A stretch of 64,000 bases of DNA from Roridomyces roridus (lineage: Eukaryota; Basidiomycota; Agaricomycetes; Agaricales; Mycenaceae). A program made the translations under genes and the position numbers. The stretch covers positions 28,619 through 92,618 of the forward strand of contig JARKIF010000130.1 in the NCBI GenBank assembly GCA_029378245.1, in the 5' to 3' direction. Positions 58,558 to 64,000 of this stretch are shown here, in pieces. Position 1 is the stretch's first letter, and every line of letters starts with the position of its first letter. The notes beneath the pieces were generated by a model. That model saw only the letters and a program-made list of their open reading frames with translations. It had not been told where the DNA came from and did no database searches.

Positions 58558-59911
58558 TCATTGTTTTTTCACGTTCGCAAGCCCACTAATCTGCCACGCC
58601 ATCATACGCCTCACAATCGGCAGCTTGGTGAGCATCCATACCACCCAGATGCGAAGATATGGCCCCCAGCCCGCACTGCCCGCTTCCACCTGGGACATGT
58701 CTGTGACCATGACGATGACCTGACGCGCGATGGCACGGCGACGCGTCGAGTACGCGTGGAAAATGCTCGCGGCATCGACATCATTCTTTCCGCCTAGGAC
58801 GGCGGTACGGTGTTCGTCGATAGCCTGTCCCAGCTCGACTCCGTCACCAATGCCGAGGGACATTCCTTGTCCACCGCCTGGTCCATGAGTGTGGGCCGAA
58901 TCACCCGCAAGGAGGATGTACGCTCCGCCTGGAGCAGCGTGGACATACGAGTCGGCGAGAGCGTTCCGGGTGCGGAAACGAGAACTGCTGAGGAGCTTGC
59001 CGATCCTTGGGACCTCAAGGGGCGTCGAACAAAGCCCAGCCCCCCGGGCGTCCAGGATGCCCTGCAGATAGGTGATGTCGGGGTTGGGAGGTGGGATGTC
59101 GACTGTGTTGAGGTAGAGGCGGAATAAGTTCTGCTTCAGATCGTCCGGAAGAGAAGAGTCCACCATCGGTCCCGTCATCACGAAGCCCTCGTCGGCCACC
59201 TTGATTTGCAAGATCTCTCGGGGAAGGTTGGTCGGCAACTTCTCAAAGACGACATCAGCAACAACGAATGATTTATCTGCTCGTCCGGGAGCCGCTGGTT
59301 TCTTGGTGATGGGGTCGACGAACGGTATGCCGGCGAATGTTCGCAGAAAGGACTTGGATCCGTCGGCTGCAACGACATAACGCGCCGTGAGGACATGACC
59401 CGACTCGAACTGCAACTCGTATTGCGAGCCTTCTGCGACTTGGGAGACACCACAAACGCGGCTATTGAAGTGAATGTGGTTGGGCAGGGACTTGCGCAGT
59501 TGACGCTCCACATCGTCTTGCCGGACAATGAGCGCAAAGGGGTACTGGGTGTGTGATTTGAGGGCGGGCTCAAAAGGTATGGTGAACACGGTCTTCCCGT
59601 TCCGATCCCGCATCCTAAATGCCTCGCCCTTGACGCCCACTGAGAGAATATTCGCTGGAATTTGAGAATCGACTGTCTTCAGTGCCTGTGTGATCAGAGT
59701 GAGCAACTCAGCAGACTACTAAATGCAGTGGACCCACCTCAAGCCCGCTGGGAAACAGGACGATGGTGCGCGAGTCATTGTGCGCTTCGCTGAGGGCGTC
59801 GACGATGACGAATGGGATTTGGCGAGCGGCCAACGCCAAAGCGCATGAGAGACCACTTGGGCCAGCTCCCACAATGCAGACTTCGGTCGTCGAGGGCAAG
59901 GAACCAGACAT
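58558..59911 (-). CDS. FAD-dependent aromatic monooxygenase (phenol-hydroxylase type)
   Basis: Two exons, 59911-59738 and 59706-58558, separated by an intron of only 31 nt. The chosen start is MSGSLPSTTEV at 59911; the upstream in-frame codon is GTG. FAD motif: VCIVGAGPSGLSCALALA. Mid motif: YVVAADGSKSFLR. Second FAD motif: LLAGDSAHTHGPGGGQGMSLGIGD. All three are canonical for the PHBH/phenol 2-monooxygenase class. The C-terminus is hydrophobic (YLRIWVVWMLTKLPIVRRMM), perhaps membrane-associated. The gene is intact, about 440 residues. Its substrate may be the polyketide made by the nearby cluster or an unrelated aromatic. Confidence 0.88.
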
Positions 59912-60127
59912 GGGGGATGAAACGGTCACTGGGCGCCAATGTCTTATATCAATGCGAGGGCGGCCTGTGCCGAATGTCGGCTATTCATCCGCGCAGTGCT
60001 TGATAGGAGAAGAATAAGATACAAAGGGAGTGAGATGCTCGTCGAGGGATTCTATAGCATGCCGAGCCTTATCGGGGCGCGTCGTCGCGGTGAGAAGACT
60101 TTGACCGCCATCAAAGGTGATGCGAAA

Positions 60128-61016
60128 ATGCTTCCGTTTTTTCTCACCCTGTTCTGCTCCGTACCACCAAGTCCCTTTCTATGCAGGTATCGTTTTGGCC
60201 GTGAGGAAGACACGAAATGAAGTTGGAGAATGAGGTCCAGTGGAAGCTTGGTGGAAGCACCGACAAGGAAGGAAGCCAGACACTTCTTCATTGCAAGAGG
60301 CCAATCTCGACGTACTTCGAGGATTGAAGAAGACCAGATGAAGACCTAAAGGAATCAAGGATGTATGCTTGACTCTTAACCATGATGTAGAGCGTCTTCA
60401 GCGTTATCGGCCTGTTCTCTGTCTTCAGCGTGCTCTACGAGCTCTTCGACCCCAGTCCGTTGAGCGTGATGCAGTTTCTGCGAATATACGCCGAGAGCCC
60501 GGTACGAACTCTCAACAGTGGCCTTGACAGAATCCTGAGCATTTGTAGATCTTGAATGCTTCGCATATGGCTCCGTTCGACCTCCCGTACGTCTCGCATG
60601 ATATGATCTTGCAGTTCATGGGCGTCAACTTGAGCGCCATCCTCGAGGGCTCGGCCAGGATCCCGAGTGGTCTGACACCGATATTTGCCGATACCGACCC
60701 GCCAAGCCCGTCTCTGATCGGGTATGAGTCCACAGCAGGCCAAGGCTATGTGGGAGGGTATGTCGGCTTCTCTTTCTTTTCAGCGTGATTTCTGGCCCTC
60801 GTGCTGGCCCTCATCATCCTCATGCTCGGCGCCATCGGCATCTTTGTCTGGTGCCGAATGTGCAGGAGGTGGAACACCCCGCGGCAGGGCATGGAGGTCG
60901 ATTCGAGCTTCAACGCCATTCCACGAGGGCTAGATTCATCTACGTCTCCCTCCACCAAAACGAAAGACCTTCTCAACGAGCAGACTCGGAGTGCATTCGT
61001 GGCAATCCCCTAGATA
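60128..61016 (+). pseudogene. Possible membrane-protein gene or remnant
   Basis: Several open segments follow each other: MLPFFLTLFCSVPPSPFL at 60128 (signal-like), GLFSVFSVLYELFDPSPLSV near 60400, APFDLPYVSHDMILQFMGVN at 60567, and a C-terminal part with a strong membrane helix (LALVLALIILMLGAIGIFVW) ending at a TAG near 61013. I could not join them: the good acceptor before the last part leaves a TGA in the needed frame. It is either a pseudogene or a gene with unseen small exons. The first ~200 bp are an inverted copy of 45.7-45.9 kb. Confidence 0.3.
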
Positions 61017-61098
61017 TTTTTTTATCTTAGATATCTAGATCAAGTAATACAATCGCATCACTGATTTGTCCATCCTTGCTCTGTTCTCTACACGCTTC

Positions 61099-63382
61099 AT
61101 GCCCAGCAAGAAAAAGAGCAAAAAGCCTCTGGGGGAGGCCAATACTTTCGAAATTCTGCTCGCAACTGCTGTCCTGTCGCCTGATCTAGAATCTCTAATC
61201 AAGGCCGTCTGCGAAAGGCTGGCCATCCCTGGTTCGGTGTGGTTTAGCATCGATCGACATACATCTAATGGCACACTGCAGACTTGAAAAGTAAGCGGGG
61301 ATTGAAGCATTGCCACGAATCATTCGCTACCATCTCGGCCACGTTGGACACGCTGTTTCAGCAATGTCGAGAACATCGACTGGCTCGCGTCTCGGCTGAC
61401 CATTTGTCGGCTGCCACTATTGTTATATATGAGCAGATGGGAGAGGATAGTCTGCTCAGAAAGCGAATTGTCAATGAAGCCCGTGAGTGAAATTTGGAAC
61501 AATCTTACAGCTCACCAAAAATTGCCAGACTTCTTCCAAAAGGCGATGGCACTGCTGCATTCCGAGTCGGAGGACGCGAGAGTGATCGCGATGAGCACGC
61601 TGAGCTCAGCATCGCACTGGAAGGATTCTGCGATCCTGCAAGACCTTTCGAACTTCATACCAACCATCCTCGACGCTGCCGAGGTCCATTCGACCCAGCT
61701 CAACTACTTGGAGAAGTCCGTCTGCGTCCTTGCCCACACTAGCACAGCTGTATTTGTGGATGATGCTCCAGATCCAAAATTGACGACCTTGGTTTCTTTA
61801 CCGCGCATCCTTCGCTTCATGTTGGGTGTGGTCCGTCTTCCCAATTCCACACGACTCAGCTACGACCACTTCACCATCTTCTGCTATCACACGATTCCAA
61901 AAAATCCCGACATTTTCCTCTCTGTGCCAGACTCGATCGACTTTCTTGTGGCCTCCACTCGATCCAAGGATCTCATTAGTCGAGAGGTGCTCAGCACGCT
62001 CTCGTCAGCTTGTTCTCCATGCAGGAGGACCGCGCAGCTCCGAGTGATTTTGGATCATCCCAATCACTCGGACCTCCACCGCCGCACGTTCGGCAGGCTC
62101 TCCAGCGCTACTACGGCGATGTCAACTCGGACAACACCGCGCTCATAAAAACCATGCAGAGAACAGAGGAGTTGTCTGACCTCATGGACGACTTCGAGGA
62201 TGCTTGCAGCTCCCACTTTGATCTGGGGCACGCTCTCGGCGAGCTGATACTGGTCGTAGCGAGGATCTCGTGCGGAGGTGATGTTTGTGGGCCAGAGGGT
62301 GATCAAATTATTCGAATGCTCCGACTGTGCGAGGCAGCCGTGCGAGGTGGTGGACACAATCTGAAGAACGTTCTAATCGCGGATGTTCTGCGTGGGAGCT
62401 TCTTTTCTCGACTGGGAGTGCAGAAGCATCTAAATTTGCTCGTGATGCGGTCCAGTGGTACCCGTCCGAGGCCTTTTTCTACTATGCCATGACGGTCTGC
62501 CACCCGTCAGAGGTTGCCGCTGTTCTCTACGGAGAGAAAGGCCTACAGTGTGCCTCGATGTCCGAGTCTTTGCGGCAGGAACTTCTCTTCAACACGATCT
62601 CTTCCTCGTACCACATCATAAAAAATGCTTCAAGGACGGCCGGAGGAAATTCGTTTAAAGGAAGTAAATCACTTGATATGGAAGGCGGCGTCGTTTGCAG
62701 CAACCTTTGTGCGCGATGCTCCGCCTGATCATCCTTATGCACCTTCGATAAATGCCGTTGCCATCCTCCTCGATATCCTGATGCATGGACATTTGTTCAC
62801 CGAGGATTTCATTCGGGTGAGTTATTTGTTTAATTCATTTCTAAGCGGCCGACCTGATGTTCCCAAGACTGGTCGTGAAAAGTACGACTTAGTATCCGAC
62901 ATTGCTCGCTACACAGGCTTTGGCATTTGGGAGCCCTCGAATGAATGCCTCGCAGTTGACAGAATTTTGGCGCGCATGTCTCCTGCGTGGCGCCGTTGGG
63001 GCCCAATCATCTGCCGTCATCCCAGTAGAGGATACATGCCCGTGGACCCAAATAATGACTCGGACCCGGACGCGGATCTCATTGCCTGGTTCAAGAAACT
63101 CGACTTTGCGCCCCCGAAGTGGGCTGATCTCGAGATGCGTGGTATAGATCCTGGCACAAGGCGAGTCGGGCAGGCGCAAATGCATTGCTGCTCTTCGTGC
63201 AATAAGCCCAGCGCAGTGCTCAAACGATGTGCGGGATGTCAAATGGCTAGGTGTGTTGAGTGTTTTTTGTTGTGCCCATTTTCTGACTTCGACCAAGTAG
63301 ATATTGTAACGATACTTGTCAGAAAAAAGACTGGAAAGCTCATCGAGATATCTGCAGGGCTAGTCGGGTAGATTTGGACTAG
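61099..63382 (+). pseudogene. Dispersed MYND zinc-finger gene M8, degenerate
   Basis: Solitary, opposite-strand member of the 9-28 kb family. It starts MPSKKKSKKPLGEANTF at 61099; exon 2 has SKRGLKHCHESFATISATLD. Three frame changes lie in what is a single exon in the other genes: near 61985 (after TRSKDLISR), near 62390 (after IADVLR) and in the A-run near 62622 (after YHIIK). The terminal MYND finger is intact once spliced: CSSCNKPS...CAGC...YCNDTC...HRDIC, with TAG at 63380-63382. One lesion in an A-run could be a sequencing error, but three together point to a pseudogene. Confidence 0.75.
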
Positions 63383-64000
63383 TTACATTGTTTTCTTGCA
63401 TGTAAAATGTGCCGATTGGCAAGATTGTCGAAGTGGTTCAGTTTCGGGGGCCGTGCTCGCGACGCGACGCGCGTCAGGTGACCGTTTACATCAAACTAGG
63501 CAACAAGGGTAAATTGTCGGCTCTTGACGCTTAACCACATCCATCTTGAAATCTGGCAGCTCTTCACTCTGGATAAATGCCCATACGATACTCCTTCTCA
63601 CAAGGTCAGGATCGTCATTCCATGCGCACAAGTCAGGTTTTGGTGCGTTTGCCGCGGATGCCCGCGGCAACCCCCACGCGTGACGGGTACTCAACACGGC
63701 GGAAATACACAGACTCCTGCAGTCGACGCAACTGTGTCCGAGCTTCGGATCAAGATTACAGACTGAGAGAAGATTGCAACAACCGCTGGGCTCTCGTTGG
63801 ATGCTGCTCGAGTCTAAAGTTAAAACGCGATTCCTTTCCGCGTGGAGTGCGTCAGTGATATGGTTCTTCAAGTTACTCATTCCAGCCGATGCTTCTTCCT
63901 TGATCCTGGAAAATCTGCTGGCGTATGAAGGCTCAACGAGTGATAAATTACCACGAAAGCTCTCGGCGCATGGTGCTCCGAGTGACGACCTATTCTTGTT
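63383..64000. other. Right-edge spacer; possible partial gene
   Basis: A GC-rich TCGCGACGCGACGCGCGTC stretch lies near 63458-63475 and resembles the palindrome arms upstream of M4 and M5. A 129-codon minus-strand ORF (63491-63880) has no recognisable domain and may be a fragment of a gene that continues to the right, or chance. Confidence 0.3.

Overview
The window looks like nuclear DNA of a filamentous basidiomycete, probably an Agaricomycete. Genes carry many 45-60 nt introns, ATP-citrate lyase is a single fused polypeptide, and the polyketide synthase, mediator and Rap1-Myb genes are of fungal type. Nothing bacterial is present: no operons, ribosome binding sites or CRISPR array. All gene models were built by eye from homology and splice signals.

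Layout. 1-4 kb: two tandem copies of an RNase III-domain gene, both apparently decaying; one carries a 416-bp hAT-type MITE. 4-7.7 kb: ATP-citrate lyase. 7.7-9.3 kb: a tRNA-like minihelix and a small proline-rich ORF. 9.4-28.4 kb: an array of seven same-strand MYND zinc-finger genes (called M1-M7 here), partly built by a ~5.2-kb two-gene duplication (M1+M2 and M3+M4). M1, M3, M5, M6 and M7 read as intact. M2 and M4 are pseudogenes, and M4 also holds a 372-bp TA-target MITE. An eighth, degenerate member (M8) lies alone at 61.1-63.4 kb.

28.6-40.7 kb: a metallo-beta-lactamase-fold hydrolase, a large reducing polyketide synthase (KS-AT-DH-degenerate MT-KR-ACP-terminal thioester reductase, no cis enoyl reductase) and, directly upstream on the same strand, a stand-alone enoyl reductase. 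These form the core of a polyketide gene cluster. Two housekeeping genes follow (MAM33/p32 at 42.8-43.9 kb; Med9-like at 44.2-44.5 kb). Then 47.8-55.0 kb holds plausible tailoring genes: an FAD monooxygenase, an AYR1-like short-chain reductase, an alpha/beta-hydrolase-fold protein lacking its nucleophile serine, and an HHxxxDG acyltransferase. A Rap1-Myb nuclear protein (55.1-58.4 kb) and a second FAD monooxygenase (58.6-59.9 kb) come next.

Working hypothesis: the synthase and partner enoyl reductase build a reduced chain, the terminal reductase releases it as an aldehyde or alcohol, and the oxygenases, reductase and acyltransferase decorate it. The product cannot be read from sequence. Two shorter stretches of unclear coding status, near 45 and 60 kb, share an inverted duplicated 5' segment.
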